A stretch of DNA of 48,858 nt from Extensimonas soli (GTDB lineage Bacteria > Pseudomonadota > Gammaproteobacteria > Burkholderiales > Burkholderiaceae_C). Within the stretch, counting starts at the first letter, position 1. Every line of letters begins with the position of its first letter. The stretch covers positions 1 through 48,858 of the forward strand of contig NZ_JARGEL010000031.1 of assembly GCF_029211265.1 (NCBI RefSeq). The letters run 5' to 3'. Under the pieces are notes generated by a model. The model worked only from the letters and a program-made list of their open reading frames with translations. It had not been told where the DNA came from and ran no database searches. Made by a program: the position numbers and the translations under genes. Below are positions 1 to 7,784 of this stretch, piece after piece.

Positions 1-103
1 CTATGTCCCCTGCTCAAAAAATCAGCAGGATATGTGGATAACGTGGCTCAGTTTTGAAACGGAATCACCTCATAGGTGGCTCAGTTTTGGATTGGAATCA
101 ACA
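1..103. mobile_element. Terminal end of an IS21-family insertion sequence (partial)
   Basis: Two imperfect 25-base direct repeats at 43-67 and 76-100 (21 of 25 positions identical, each starting GTGGCTCAGTTTTG and ending GGAATCA) match the multiple terminal repeats typical of IS21-family ends. On the minus strand the element would begin TGTTGATTCC at 103, fitting the TG terminus of this family. The transposase genes istA and istB would lie outside the window, to the left. The element interrupts the phage exonuclease reading frame that follows. The family assignment rests on the repeat pattern; the exact junction is uncertain by a few bases. Confidence 0.7.
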
Positions 104-381
104 CGCAGGTCGAAGCCCGCGTCGCGCAGCCACGCCACCATGCAGTCCTCCATGACGTGGCCGCGCTCGAAGATGCGCAACATCCTGCCCTGGGTGTCGC
201 GCCCGTGATCGACCGGAGCCTTGGCGTACTCGAACTGCAAGGCACGCTCGCAGGCCGCGCCCAGACGCGACGCGCCGAGGTAGTCGCGTGCGGTCTGCTG
301 CGCACGCACACGCTGCATGCCGATGTCGATCAACGCGGTGATCTGGCCGGAGACGCTGGCCGAGGAGTTGAAGTCCATCAT
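70..381 (-). pseudogene. Phage RecB-type exonuclease, N-terminal fragment truncated by the IS
   Basis: The first roughly 93 residues resemble the start of phage PD-(D/E)XK exonucleases of the RecB/Cas4 type, with the stretches ASRLGAACERALQFEYAK and RIFERGHVMED and a WLRDAGFDLR segment before the break. These enzymes resect double-stranded ends to feed single-strand annealing or recombinase proteins. The catalytic D/E-K core should lie further downstream and is missing. At about 103 the frame enters the IS end and stops after a short foreign tail (NPKLSHL). The start ATGATG overlaps the stop of the upstream zinc-finger-like gene, so it was the next gene of the early operon. It is almost certainly non-functional unless an active copy exists elsewhere. 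Confidence 0.75.
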
Positions 382-878
382 GGCTTCCTCCCCTTCGGCT
401 CGTCCCAAGGCAGGTCGTCCTCCAGATCGGCGAACGGATTGGCGGCGTCGGGTGCCAGCGGATCGGGCGTCGGCGGCAAGCCCCGCACGGGCGGGAACTT
501 GGTGGCCTCGTGGTGCGCGACCATCGCGTCCGACCAGCAGGTGACGATGGCGTCGATCACCTGCAGGGCTTCCGCCTCGGAGTAGTCGCCCAGCGGCTTG
601 GCAAACCCGATCTCGCCCGAAGCCTCGCCGAAGGCCTTGAGGCACTGGCGCATCGCGGCCAGTTCGACATCAGACGGATCGATCATGGCGACCTCCGTCT
701 TGTCGATGCGGCCTTCCTTGGCGCGCTGCCAGTTGCCGTACAGCCCGTGAAACGCGTCCTGGCAGCGGCGCGAGCAGAACACCCAGTCGAGCACGTAGCG
801 GCGCGGATCGGCGGTCTTGAAGCGACCGTCCGTGTGGCCGTAGCCGCGTGCTTGTCGTTTGCAGACCCAGCATTTCAC
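378..878 (-). CDS. Small phage protein with a CxxC/CxxxC zinc-finger-like N terminus
   Basis: The protein has 166 residues. Near the N terminus, CWVC is followed after about 30 residues by FCSRRC, a spacing that suggests a treble-clef type zinc site. The rest is acidic and helical, with a Pro/Asp-rich tail (DLPWDEPKGRKP). The start is GTG at 878, overlapping the TGA of the upstream P63C gene (GTGA), which is why it is preferred over the internal ATG at MIDPSD. No named family is recognised. Its place between the P63C protein and the exonuclease suggests an accessory role in phage recombination, which is inference from position only. Confidence 0.72.
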   Translation of the reverse strand: MKCWVCKRQARGYGHTDGRFKTADPRRYVLDWVFCSRRCQDAFHGLYGNWQRAKEGRIDKTEVAMIDPSDVELAAMRQCLKAFGEASGEIGFAKPLGDYSEAEALQVIDAIVTCWSDAMVAHHEATKFPPVRGLPPTPDPLAPDAANPFADLEDDLPWDEPKGRKP

Positions 879-1729
879 GCCACCTCCGCGAGTTCTTCGG
901 CCAGCAGGCCAAGTTGCAACGGCGTGCCCGCGAAAGCCGATTCGCAGCGGCGCTTGAAGTCGGCGTAGCTCATCGAGCTGCGCGCAATCGCCGTGACCGC
1001 GTGAATCTGCGATTCCAAATGCGCCAGCCCCTGCTCGGACAACCACTGGTGATGCTTCTGCGAGATGCCCTTGCGGTTGCGGATCTCGCCCAGCAAGTCC
1101 TCCGGCAGCACCGGCCCGTAGACCCAGCGCAAGGTGATCTGGCCGATGACGTGGGGCGGGTTCTGTTCGTGCCCCTGGTACCGCCAGTTGAAGAGGCGGT
1201 ACAGCGCCCGGTAGTAGTCCGGGTGGAAACGCCGCTCCCACGACGCGCAGGACTGGCGCAGCAGCTTGGAGATCAGCTCCTGCAGCGCATCAGGCGCGCG
1301 GTGGTGCTGGTAGCCGGTGGCCTCGTCGATCAGCGCGACCTCGCCGGTGGTGGCGAGCGCGCGCATGATCTTCATGCAGTTGGGCACCAGCTTCCGGCGC
1401 GCACGGTGCAGCGTGTGGTCGAGCGCGGCATCAATCACGCCGGAGGCGATCTGGGTGATCACGCCCGCCGGGAAGAACTGCGCCCGCCGACCGCTGGGCA
1501 GCGAAATCGGTGATTCAAATTTGTCCAACTCCGACAATGACTTAGGCGAGAAGTCGGCCAGAATTTGGCGGAAACGGTGACCCGTGTTGTTCTCGTGGAC
1601 GCCGAGCAGCTTGGCCACCTGCTTGCGGACGTAGCCGCGCTCGCCGGTGGTGAGCACGACCGCCTCGCAGTCGAGGTCGCCGAAATGCACGACGCCGCAG
1701 TGGCTGGCACTGAGGGTGGATGCGTTCAT
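875..1729 (-). CDS. P63C-domain phage protein
   Basis: The protein has 284 residues. The C-terminal half carries the features of the phage P63C domain: DEATGYQ, a conserved WERRFHPDYYRALYRLFNW segment, GQITLRWVYGPVLPEDLLGE and the closing DFKRRCESAFAGTPLQL. The N-terminal half (residues about 1-110) contains GERGYVRKQVAKLLGV, which looks like a small DNA-binding or Bro-N-like segment. Biochemical function of the family is not established; members are common in early regions of betaproteobacterial prophages. The ATG at 1729 is preceded by GGGAGGCTGCC, a good ribosome binding site, and this excludes a longer frame that overlaps the neighbouring gene. It lies 11 bp after the upstream gene. Confidence 0.82.
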   Translation of the reverse strand: MNASTLSASHCGVVHFGDLDCEAVVLTTGERGYVRKQVAKLLGVHENNTGHRFRQILADFSPKSLSELDKFESPISLPSGRRAQFFPAGVITQIASGVIDAALDHTLHRARRKLVPNCMKIMRALATTGEVALIDEATGYQHHRAPDALQELISKLLRQSCASWERRFHPDYYRALYRLFNWRYQGHEQNPPHVIGQITLRWVYGPVLPEDLLGEIRNRKGISQKHHQWLSEQGLAHLESQIHAVTAIARSSMSYADFKRRCESAFAGTPLQLGLLAEELAEVA

Positions 1730-1740
1730 GGCAGCCTCCC

Positions 1741-2364
1741 TCACTGCGCCCACGACGGTTTGCCCGTCACGGGTGCGCGTTGTGGAGCCGATGTCTGATA
1801 CGCGGGGGCTGCCTGCGCCGGAGCGCCGGACGTGCCGCCGCCCGAAGCCTTGGACGGCACGCCCATCAACTTGGCGTAGTCGGGGTGATCCGGTTCGACC
1901 GCCACCTTCACCACGTTGCGGTCTTGGCCCTTGCCGTCCTTCTCGATGTCGACGCGGGCCAGGAACTCCAGGCCATCCAGTTCGTGGAAGCCCTGGATGC
2001 GGCGCGCGGCGGCGGCCTGCGGGCCGTTGTCCTGCGGGTGGACGTTGCGGGCGCTGTTGAGCGCGGCGCGAATGAAGCTGCGCCCCATCTGGCCCCAGGT
2101 CGGGCCCTTCTTGGAGTGCAGGCCGATGTTCGACCACATCTTGCGTTTGGCATGGTCGCCAGCGGTGACCACGAATTCGGCGGCGAGGTAGATCGAGCCG
2201 GTTTCGAAGGACTCGGTGGCGTAGCCGCCGCCCCAGCCTTGCTCGGGATCGTCGTAGCCACCGGGCTTGATGGTCATGCGCACCGGGACAGTGGTGCCCT
2301 TGGGGATCAGATCGAAGCCGGATTGCTGGGCGTCAGCGTCGTTGAAGTCATTCCATGCGGTCAT
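1741..2364 (-). CDS. Phage DUF669-like protein, putative ssDNA-binding partner of Sak4
   Basis: The protein has 207 residues and starts MTAWNDFNDADAQ; an ATG at 2364 preceded by AGGAGTAATCGCA fixes the start. The body is beta-rich with LIPKGTTVPVRMTI, YLAAEFVVTAGDHAKRKMW and SFIRAALNSARN, resembling the DUF669 group of phage proteins thought to act as single-stranded DNA binding proteins. The C-terminal 40 residues are a low-complexity Gly/Ala/Pro tail ending in PSWAQ, as often seen in SSB-like proteins. It lies directly downstream of the Sak4-like ATPase, the usual partner in phage annealing or recombination modules. DUF669 membership is judged by eye. Confidence 0.68.
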   Translation of the reverse strand: MTAWNDFNDADAQQSGFDLIPKGTTVPVRMTIKPGGYDDPEQGWGGGYATESFETGSIYLAAEFVVTAGDHAKRKMWSNIGLHSKKGPTWGQMGRSFIRAALNSARNVHPQDNGPQAAAARRIQGFHELDGLEFLARVDIEKDGKGQDRNVVKVAVEPDHPDYAKLMGVPSKASGGGTSGAPAQAAPAYQTSAPQRAPVTGKPSWAQ

Positions 2365-2369
2365 TGCGA

Positions 2370-3215
2370 TTACTCCTGAGATTCGATGTGTGTGGGGGTG
2401 GCGGCGCTGGCGGGCGTGGCGGATGCGCCCGCGCACTTGGCGATCAGCGCGCCGAGATGCGGCGGCTCCAGCAGGTCGAGACGACCGCTGCGGTCTTTGG
2501 CCGGGAAGCCGTAGGGATTGACGGTGTGGGTGACGAAGGCGCGGTAGGCGCTGCCGTCCTCGGCCTTGATCTCGGCCAGCGTCACGACCTCGTCGACGAT
2601 GCCGGGCAGCTCCAGGCTGGTCTTGCTGCCTTCGATCTGCGGCACGAACACCTTGCGGTTGTAGTCATCGAGGCGTTCGTCGAGGATGGCCACGAACACC
2701 ACGTTCTTGCCGCGTGCGTGCTGCAGGTGGGTCAAGGCACTCACCATTTCCTGGCCCAGCAGGCCGTAGGCACCGCGCAGATCAGGCTTGCCGGAGCGGT
2801 CACTGGTTGCACCGGGCTGCGTCTTGCACCACGCGAAGCATTGGCGCGACAACTGCGTGATCGAGTCGAGGAAGAAGGTCTGGTAGCGGTCGAGCTGCGT
2901 CGCATCGCCGAACTTCTCGATGACGTGGTCGTAGTGCGCCTGCGAGAAGGCAGACTCCGGCGGCAGCGACTTATCCGCGCCCGCGAGGAACACGAAGAAG
3001 TCGCGGCTCTCGGGCCAGGACGCCGGGCGGATGGTGTCGCCCGGCCAGTCGGCCACCGCCAAGTCACCGGCCTCGATGTCGATGAACAGCGTGGTCTTCG
3101 GATCGAGGTCTTTGAGCCGGGTGGTCTTGCCGATGCCGGACTTGCCCAGCATCAGCAGCTTGACGCCCTTGCGCTCGGCCATGCGCTGCTTCGCGGAGAT
3201 GATGGGAAGGCTCAT
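2370..3215 (-). CDS. Sak4-like RecA-fold phage recombination ATPase
   Basis: The protein has 281 residues. A Walker A motif (GKSGIGKTTR, about residues 24-33) and a Walker B-like strand (TTLFIDIEAG) lie in the first 50 residues, and the rest fits a single RecA-type AAA_24 fold, including FFLDSITQLSR and VVFVAILDE strands. Phage proteins of this size and pattern are called Sak4: single-domain RecA relatives that promote strand annealing or exchange together with an SSB. The ATG at 3215 overlaps the upstream stop (ATGA). The neighbouring DUF669-like and exonuclease genes support a recombination module. It could also be described simply as a phage nucleotide-binding protein. Confidence 0.82.
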   Translation of the reverse strand: MSLPIISAKQRMAERKGVKLLMLGKSGIGKTTRLKDLDPKTTLFIDIEAGDLAVADWPGDTIRPASWPESRDFFVFLAGADKSLPPESAFSQAHYDHVIEKFGDATQLDRYQTFFLDSITQLSRQCFAWCKTQPGATSDRSGKPDLRGAYGLLGQEMVSALTHLQHARGKNVVFVAILDERLDDYNRKVFVPQIEGSKTSLELPGIVDEVVTLAEIKAEDGSAYRAFVTHTVNPYGFPAKDRSGRLDLLEPPHLGALIAKCAGASATPASAATPTHIESQE

Positions 3216-3694
3216 GCCACACCCCCATCGAGCGTCAGGGTGATGGTCGGCTTGCCTTCCTCGACCGTGCGGGCGGCGGCGAACTGCTCCTGCAGCGCCG
3301 TGGGCCAGTTGGTGTAGCGGGACTCGGCCACCGACAACTTGATGTCGATGTAGTCCTCCACCTTGTCGCCCGAGGCGACGATGCGCTCGGCCATCTCCTT
3401 GAGGATGGTCTGGCTCCAGATCACCTTCTTGGGGAGTTCGTACTTGACGTGCAGCGCGCCGTCGTTGACGTGGGCGGTGCCGAAGTCGCGGCCGGAGTCA
3501 CGCAGCGCGGCGCGCACCTGCACACCGAAACGCTGCACCTTGGCGGCTTCCAGCTTGATGCGAAGCTGCTTGAGGTAGGCGGACGCCTCGTCGACGTTGC
3601 GCTCGGCATCGACGAAGTCGGTGACCGGCAGCGCCGCCAGCTGGGCGATGCTCATGGCCGCGAGATCGGCGGGGAAGATGGTCAGATCGCTCAT
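3212..3694 (-). CDS. Phage early-operon protein of unknown function
   Basis: The protein has 160 residues and starts MSDLTIFPADLA, with GGAGGACGGCC upstream of the ATG at 3694. The N-terminal half is predicted helical, with charged and Ala-rich stretches (NVDEASAYLKQLRIKLEAAKV), and the middle contains VKYELPKKVIWSQ. No catalytic motif or known domain is recognised. Position between the HTH gene and the Sak4-like ATPase, with a 4-base overlap to the latter, ties it to the same recombination operon. A role as a recombination or replication accessory protein is a guess from context. Confidence 0.72.
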   Translation of the reverse strand: MSDLTIFPADLAAMSIAQLAALPVTDFVDAERNVDEASAYLKQLRIKLEAAKVQRFGVQVRAALRDSGRDFGTAHVNDGALHVKYELPKKVIWSQTILKEMAERIVASGDKVEDYIDIKLSVAESRYTNWPTALQEQFAAARTVEEGKPTITLTLDGGVA

Positions 3695-3705
3695 GGCCGT
3701 CCTCC

Positions 3706-3969
3706 TCACTGGTACACGCGAGTGAAGGTCGAGTGCCGCGAAACGCGACGCTCGAAGGCTTCAATCTCGGAGATCAGGTAGGTGACGCGGGCACCGAGCT
3801 TGCAGAAGACCGGGCCGAGCTGTTCCTGCCGCCAGCGGCGCAGGGTCTTGACGGAAAGCCCCCAGCGGATGGCCAGTTCGTTTTCGTCGAGGGCGATGCG
3901 CGTGGCACCGTCCGGGAGGTGCCGGGTGACGTTCCGGCCGGGTTGAACAGATGAGGCATGGTTTTGCAT
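3706..3969 (-). CDS. Excisionase/AlpA-like helix-turn-helix protein, first gene of the early operon
   Basis: The protein has 87 residues. A winged-helix HTH of the excisionase type spans about residues 25-70: DENELAIRWGLSVKTLRRW followed by LGPVFCKLGARVTYLISEIEAFE, where the second part is the usual wing and short helix that names the target column in AlpA and Xis proteins. It probably binds DNA near its own promoter and acts as a regulator or directionality factor. The ATG at 3969 follows AGGAGTCCTGCG. That ribosome binding site sits inside an inverted repeat (3974-3996). It is divergent from the antitoxin-toxin genes at 4198. Confidence 0.78.
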   Translation of the reverse strand: MQNHASSVQPGRNVTRHLPDGATRIALDENELAIRWGLSVKTLRRWRQEQLGPVFCKLGARVTYLISEIEAFERRVSRHSTFTRVYQ

Positions 3970-3973
3970 CGCA

Positions 3974-3996
3974 GGACTCCTTTCGTTTGGGAGTCC
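3974..3996 (-). promoter_or_regulatory. Inverted repeat covering the ribosome binding site of the HTH gene
   Basis: A perfect 7-bp inverted repeat, GGACTCC and GGAGTCC, is separated by 9 bases. Read as minus-strand RNA, its 3' arm contains the AGGAG ribosome binding site of the gene starting at 3969, so folding would hide the site. It could equally be a DNA operator for the HTH protein itself. The repeat is seen directly; either function is inference. Confidence 0.45.
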
Positions 3997-4122
3997 CTAT
4001 TCAATTGCTCCATGCCTTGGGCGTGCGCGAGCACGTTTTGGGCGCTCACGAGCAGACCTTGATCACACGCCACCCCGCAAGACCGATCTAAGTTGTTGAT
4101 CTGTATGGATGCGAGGCCGCCG

Positions 4123-4159
4123 TTTCGGTTATTGCGATTTCGCTTATTTCGTTTATAAT
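4123..4159 (+). promoter_or_regulatory. Sigma70-type promoter with three TTTCGNTTA repeats, antitoxin operator candidate
   Basis: TTGCGA at 4132-4137 and a perfect TATAAT at 4154-4159, 16 bp apart, form a good promoter for the antitoxin-toxin genes. Three direct copies of TTTCGNTTA at 4123-4131, 4138-4146 and 4147-4155 overlap the -35 and spacer. Repeats in this position are what an autoregulating antitoxin or repressor would bind. The rest of the 228-bp divergent region (3970-4197) holds the inverted repeat at 3974-3996 and no other clear signal. Confidence 0.7.
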
Positions 4160-4197
4160 GGCTTCAGATTGAACTTTGCCCCGACGAGGAGACCTCC

Positions 4198-4659
4198 ATG
4201 AACGCTCCCGCTATCCCCAAGACACTGCCCTCCGAAGAGGACATCGCGCTTGCCCGTGAATCGGGCCGTGCGCTGTCGACCGTGCTCCAGACCCGTGCCG
4301 AAACCCAGCAGATCGACTTCCATGACGACAAGGGAGCGGTGCGTGCCGTGCGCATCCCGACCTCGGCGCTGCGTCTGCTGCTAGAAGTGCTGACCGAGAT
4401 CGGCCAAGGCAACGCGGTCTCGATCATCCCGATTCACGCCGAACTGACGACCCAGGAGGCGGCCGACGTGCTCAACGTCTCCCGCCCCTTCCTTGTCCAG
4501 TTGCTGGAGAAAGGCGACATGCCGTTCCACAAGATCGGCACGCATCGTCGCGTGCGCTACCAGGACGTGATCGCCTACAAGAAGCGCATCGATGCCGAGC
4601 GTCGCAAAGCACTGGATGAGCTGGCCGCGCAGGCCCAGGAACTCGGTATGGGGTACTGA
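4198..4659 (+). CDS. Excisionase-type HTH antitoxin of a PIN toxin pair
   Basis: The protein has 153 residues. The C-terminal half (about 82-140) is an excisionase-family HTH: LTTQEAADVLNVSRPFLVQL, then a wing with FHKIGTHRRVRYQDVIAY. The N-terminal part (about 10-75) holds TLPSEEDIALARESGRAL and likely mediates oligomerisation or toxin contact. Genes of this type sit just upstream of PIN-domain genes and are annotated as their antitoxins. The toxin starts 5 bases after its stop. The ATG follows GAGGAGACCTCC. Autoregulation through the TTTCGNTTA repeats in its promoter is likely by analogy with other antitoxins. Confidence 0.8.
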   Translation: MNAPAIPKTLPSEEDIALARESGRALSTVLQTRAETQQIDFHDDKGAVRAVRIPTSALRLLLEVLTEIGQGNAVSIIPIHAELTTQEAADVLNVSRPFLVQLLEKGDMPFHKIGTHRRVRYQDVIAYKKRIDAERRKALDELAAQAQELGMGY

Positions 4660-4663
4660 CCGG

Positions 4664-5236
4664 ATGAGTTCGCACTTCACCGTCGTCTATGACGCCTGCG
4701 TGCTCTATCCGGCACCGCTGCGCGACCTGCTGATGCATCTCGCGCTGTCGGATCTGTACAGGGCGCGATGGAGCGACATGATCCACGACGAGTGGACGCG
4801 CAATGTGTTGGCCAGCCGCCCCGACTTGACTCCAGACCAGCTGAACCGGACCCGCCAGCTGATGAACGCCCACGTCCGGGACAGTCTGGTCACAGGCTTC
4901 GAGTACCTGATTCCGTCGATCAATCTCCCCGACCCGGACGACCGCCACGTGGCGGCGGCCGCCATCCACTCCGGGGCCAGTTTGATCGTGACCTTCAACC
5001 TCAAGGACTTTCCGGCAGACGCGCTCAAGCCCTACAACCTCGCGGCCCAGCACCCGGACGACTTCATTGTCGATCTGCTGGATCTGCATCCCGCAGGCGT
5101 GCTGGAGGCCGCAGCCAGTCATCGGCGCTCACTGAAGAATCCCCCCAAGACGGCGGACGAATACCTCGACACCCTGCTGGCGCAGGGCCTCACTCAATCG
5201 GTGGCGGTCATGCGCCAATGGACTGTGGCCATGTGA
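4664..5236 (+). CDS. PIN-domain ribonuclease toxin (VapC-like)
   Basis: The protein has 190 residues. The PIN fold is shown by an N-terminal TVVYDACVLYPA strand with the first acidic residue (D10), a middle acidic site near HDEWTRN, and the later PDPDDRHVAAAAIHSGASLIVTF block, followed by NLKDFP. These acidic residues would hold Mg2+ in the nuclease active site. PIN toxins usually cut tRNA or rRNA. The ATG at 4664 lies 4 bp after the antitoxin stop; a frame extending to 4592 would overlap the antitoxin gene and is not preferred. The C-terminal 50 residues (AAASHRRSLKNPP and following) are an added helical tail seen in longer PIN proteins of this subgroup. The RNA target cannot be told from sequence. 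Confidence 0.8.
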   Translation: MSSHFTVVYDACVLYPAPLRDLLMHLALSDLYRARWSDMIHDEWTRNVLASRPDLTPDQLNRTRQLMNAHVRDSLVTGFEYLIPSINLPDPDDRHVAAAAIHSGASLIVTFNLKDFPADALKPYNLAAQHPDDFIVDLLDLHPAGVLEAAASHRRSLKNPPKTADEYLDTLLAQGLTQSVAVMRQWTVAM

Positions 5237-5255
5237 ACGGCCGAAGGGAGACTGC

Positions 5256-7505
5256 ATGGGCAAAAAGACCCTGACCAACGCGCACTGCCTGCTTGATCTG
5301 ATCGAGAAGGCCCCGGCTTCAGTCATCAAGGCCTTCAGCGGGCTGCCAGAGTGCCAGGCTCTTGCCCGTGGTTTCGACTGGTCACAGGATGCCGCTTCGC
5401 TCCCCTCCGCTCTGATTGAGCACGTCAGGCATCTCCGCAAGGATCAGCGTGACCCTGCCGAACGGGAGGCGCTACGCGTCCTGCGTCTGGCATCGCCGCG
5501 CGGCGCGCAAATCCTCACGACCGTCGCCGACCAGCTCAACGACAGTGCCCTGATCGCCACCTTCTTGGCCCAGGACGGCGGCGAGATCGGCCGCTCTGTT
5601 TGGATGCGCACCCATTCCGACGAGGCTGCACGTCTGTTCGATGTCGCCGAGTCGATCCTGAACACCGGCGACATCCGTGGCAACAAGCGCCTCTACGATG
5701 CCTTCGACGTGCCATGCGATGACGCGCCACCCTTCATCTGGAACGACTCCGTCAAGAAGGAGCTGGAAGCGCAACTCACCAGCGCGATGCGTCTGGGCGA
5801 GCCGTGCGAGGTGGTCTACGTACCGCTGGCCGACGAGAAGAAAAACGGTGACACGAAAACCACCCATTACCTCGTTGTCCGGTTTGCCGGGGATCAGGTG
5901 ACGGCGGTGCAGGTCGTCAACCGCAATCGCAAGAGCTTCTGCTACTTCCCGGCGCGCGACGCCACGCTGGTCTACGCGCCGGACCGCAAGGTGGTCGAGG
6001 TCTATGCACATACCCTGTCGACGCGCGCTCCGCTGGCGAATGTGCTGTCCAAGCACGGCTTCAAGGCCCCGTTGTCGAATCGCCCACTGAACCGGTCACG
6101 ATACGACCTGTCGCGGTTCGCACTGCCGTTGAAGGACGAAAAACCGCGTTTGGATGGCGCAAAGGTCGAGCGCCTTTACCTCACCGAAGCCAAGGCCCTG
6201 CTCGGACATTCGACGGATGCCGTTTCGCTGCACATCGACAGCGGCGTCGAACTGCATGACGTGATCAGCGGACGATGGGGTGATCATCCGTTCTCCCAAC
6301 CGGGAGCCATCCTCGGCGTGACCTTGGTGGCCGATCTGGTGTTCGAGGATGAAACCACAGAAACGTCGCTGTCCATCGTGCTGGCGGAACCCGGTCGATG
6401 CAGCCTGCAAGGCGAGAAAGACCTCCGTCTGCGGCAGGCCGGAACGCAGTTGCTCGAAGCGTTGGGTGTGCTCAAGCCGCTGCACCCGGGCTCCGGGGTC
6501 GACGATCCCAATCTTGTCATTCAGGTGGCGCGGCTGCTCGAATGCGCAACCAGTCCGATGGACGGTTTCGCGCTGGCGCAACTGGGGATCGACATCGACC
6601 GCTTCGAGGATGAGGGCATCATCACTGAGGGCGACCGCATCACCGAGAAAGTGGTCGATCTGGCCGACGGCGAGCGGTTCAGCGTCCAATTGGAGCGCTG
6701 CGCCGATGCCAACCACGTGCGCTACCGCGACCCGCTGACGGGCACAGACGTGATCCTGCCCGCCAAGCATGCGCGGCGATGGAAGGTGCATCTGAACTGG
6801 CTGCGCGAGGAGATCATCACAGCACTGGGCACCGCACTGCAGGGTGTGCGTGGCAAGCACCTTGATGACGAGCCCGTTTTCCTGGGCGAAATCGACATCG
6901 ATGGGCATGCCGTCGCGCTGTACTTCGCCGCGAAGCTGTCCAGCGAGCGCCAATACGCTCGCGTCGACACAGCCTTGCGACTACATCCTCGATCCACTCC
7001 CGGCATCGTCCTGACAACTGCATCCATTCCGTTCCCCTTCGCCGGGACGAATGTGGTGATCCCCATCGAGGACGTGGTGTCGGCCACCGGCGCGAAAACG
7101 GCCATCGACGCGGCCCGCCTCAAGGTCGCGTATCGGCATGGACAGTTGGCTGCCATGGGCGGTACTTCGGTGAACTTGCAGGTGTCCTCCGACGGGTATG
7201 CCGCCGTGTTGAACATTCCAGGCAAAGCTCCTTGGCGGGTCACCGGCAAAGGCAAGATCACCGTGCTGCAGCGTTTGGTCGATGCCTACTCGGCAGGCAC
7301 ACACGTGAACACCAAGAAGCTGATGGAGGACACGGGATGCCTTTCGCCTGCCAATCTGTTTTCCAAGACATCGCCCTGGAAAAACTACTTGGCCAAAGTC
7401 AAGGGCGCTCACGCTTGGCAGCTGAATCTGCCGATCCTGGACACCCCGGTCGACGATGACGATGAGGAAAAGGTCGTGGCGGAAGAGGCCATCCTGACGA
7501 ACTGA
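5256..7505 (+). CDS. 749-residue protein of unknown function linked to the HTH-PIN pair
   Basis: No named family is recognised. The protein is soluble, with no signal peptide or membrane helix. The N-terminal 150 residues are helical. A beta-rich middle region contains EVVYVPLADEKK, HYLVVRFAG and AVQVVNRNRKSFCYFPARD (about 185-240). The C-terminal 90 residues look like a winged-helix unit: KITVLQRLVDAYSAGTHVN, then KKLMEDTGC, SPANLFSKTSPWKNYL and a closing strand, followed by an acidic tail (VDDDDEEKVV). It starts 19 bp after the PIN gene with GGGAG before the ATG, so it is likely read with the toxin-antitoxin pair. A DNA-binding or sensing role is inference. Codon use and GC match the flanking phage genes, not the metal island. 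Confidence 0.72.
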   Translation: MGKKTLTNAHCLLDLIEKAPASVIKAFSGLPECQALARGFDWSQDAASLPSALIEHVRHLRKDQRDPAEREALRVLRLASPRGAQILTTVADQLNDSALIATFLAQDGGEIGRSVWMRTHSDEAARLFDVAESILNTGDIRGNKRLYDAFDVPCDDAPPFIWNDSVKKELEAQLTSAMRLGEPCEVVYVPLADEKKNGDTKTTHYLVVRFAGDQVTAVQVVNRNRKSFCYFPARDATLVYAPDRKVVEVYAHTLSTRAPLANVLSKHGFKAPLSNRPLNRSRYDLSRFALPLKDEKPRLDGAKVERLYLTEAKALLGHSTDAVSLHIDSGVELHDVISGRWGDHPFSQPGAILGVTLVADLVFEDETTETSLSIVLAEPGRCSLQGEKDLRLRQAGTQLLEALGVLKPLHPGSGVDDPNLVIQVARLLECATSPMDGFALAQLGIDIDRFEDEGIITEGDRITEKVVDLADGERFSVQLERCADANHVRYRDPLTGTDVILPAKHARRWKVHLNWLREEIITALGTALQGVRGKHLDDEPVFLGEIDIDGHAVALYFAAKLSSERQYARVDTALRLHPRSTPGIVLTTASIPFPFAGTNVVIPIEDVVSATGAKTAIDAARLKVAYRHGQLAAMGGTSVNLQVSSDGYAAVLNIPGKAPWRVTGKGKITVLQRLVDAYSAGTHVNTKKLMEDTGCLSPANLFSKTSPWKNYLAKVKGAHAWQLNLPILDTPVDDDDEEKVVAEEAILTN

Positions 7506-7592
7506 AATTCGGGCGGCCATTACCCTGCGTTGCCATCCACTTCGGAGGATTGCGCACATCATCCATGACGGTTGCTATTCCTCGGAGCCGTC

Positions 7593-7784
7593 ATGAAGAA
7601 CCTCAAACTTGCATCTCCAGCAGAGATGTCTGCCAGCGCCCGTGCTGGCGAAATCGCCGCCATCCTTGCGGCAGCCATCGTCCGCACGCTCGTCGCGGAC
7701 GAGCCAAAACAGAGAGAAGTTGGCCTTGGCTTCCTGCCCGACCAGCGCGTTCATCCAACCCCCTATCCACAGGAGAAGTTGTGA
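7593..7784 (+). CDS. Small hypothetical protein, leader gene of the recombinase operon
   Basis: The protein has 63 residues and starts MKNLKLASPAEM. An Ala-rich helix (ARAGEIAAILAAAIVRTLV) fills the centre, with a Pro-containing tail. The ATG at 7593 has GGAG 7 bases upstream, and the TGA overlaps the ATG of the DUF2924 gene by one base, the same coupling seen further down this operon; this supports a real gene in spite of its size. Function is unknown. The 87 bases before it (7506-7592) hold no clear promoter. Confidence 0.6.
   Translation: MKNLKLASPAEMSASARAGEIAAILAAAIVRTLVADEPKQREVGLGFLPDQRVHPTPYPQEKL

Noticed and set aside
4592-4663. An upstream start for the PIN toxin
   Set aside because: It would overlap the antitoxin gene by 68 bases; the ATG at 4664 begins the conserved PIN strand after six residues.
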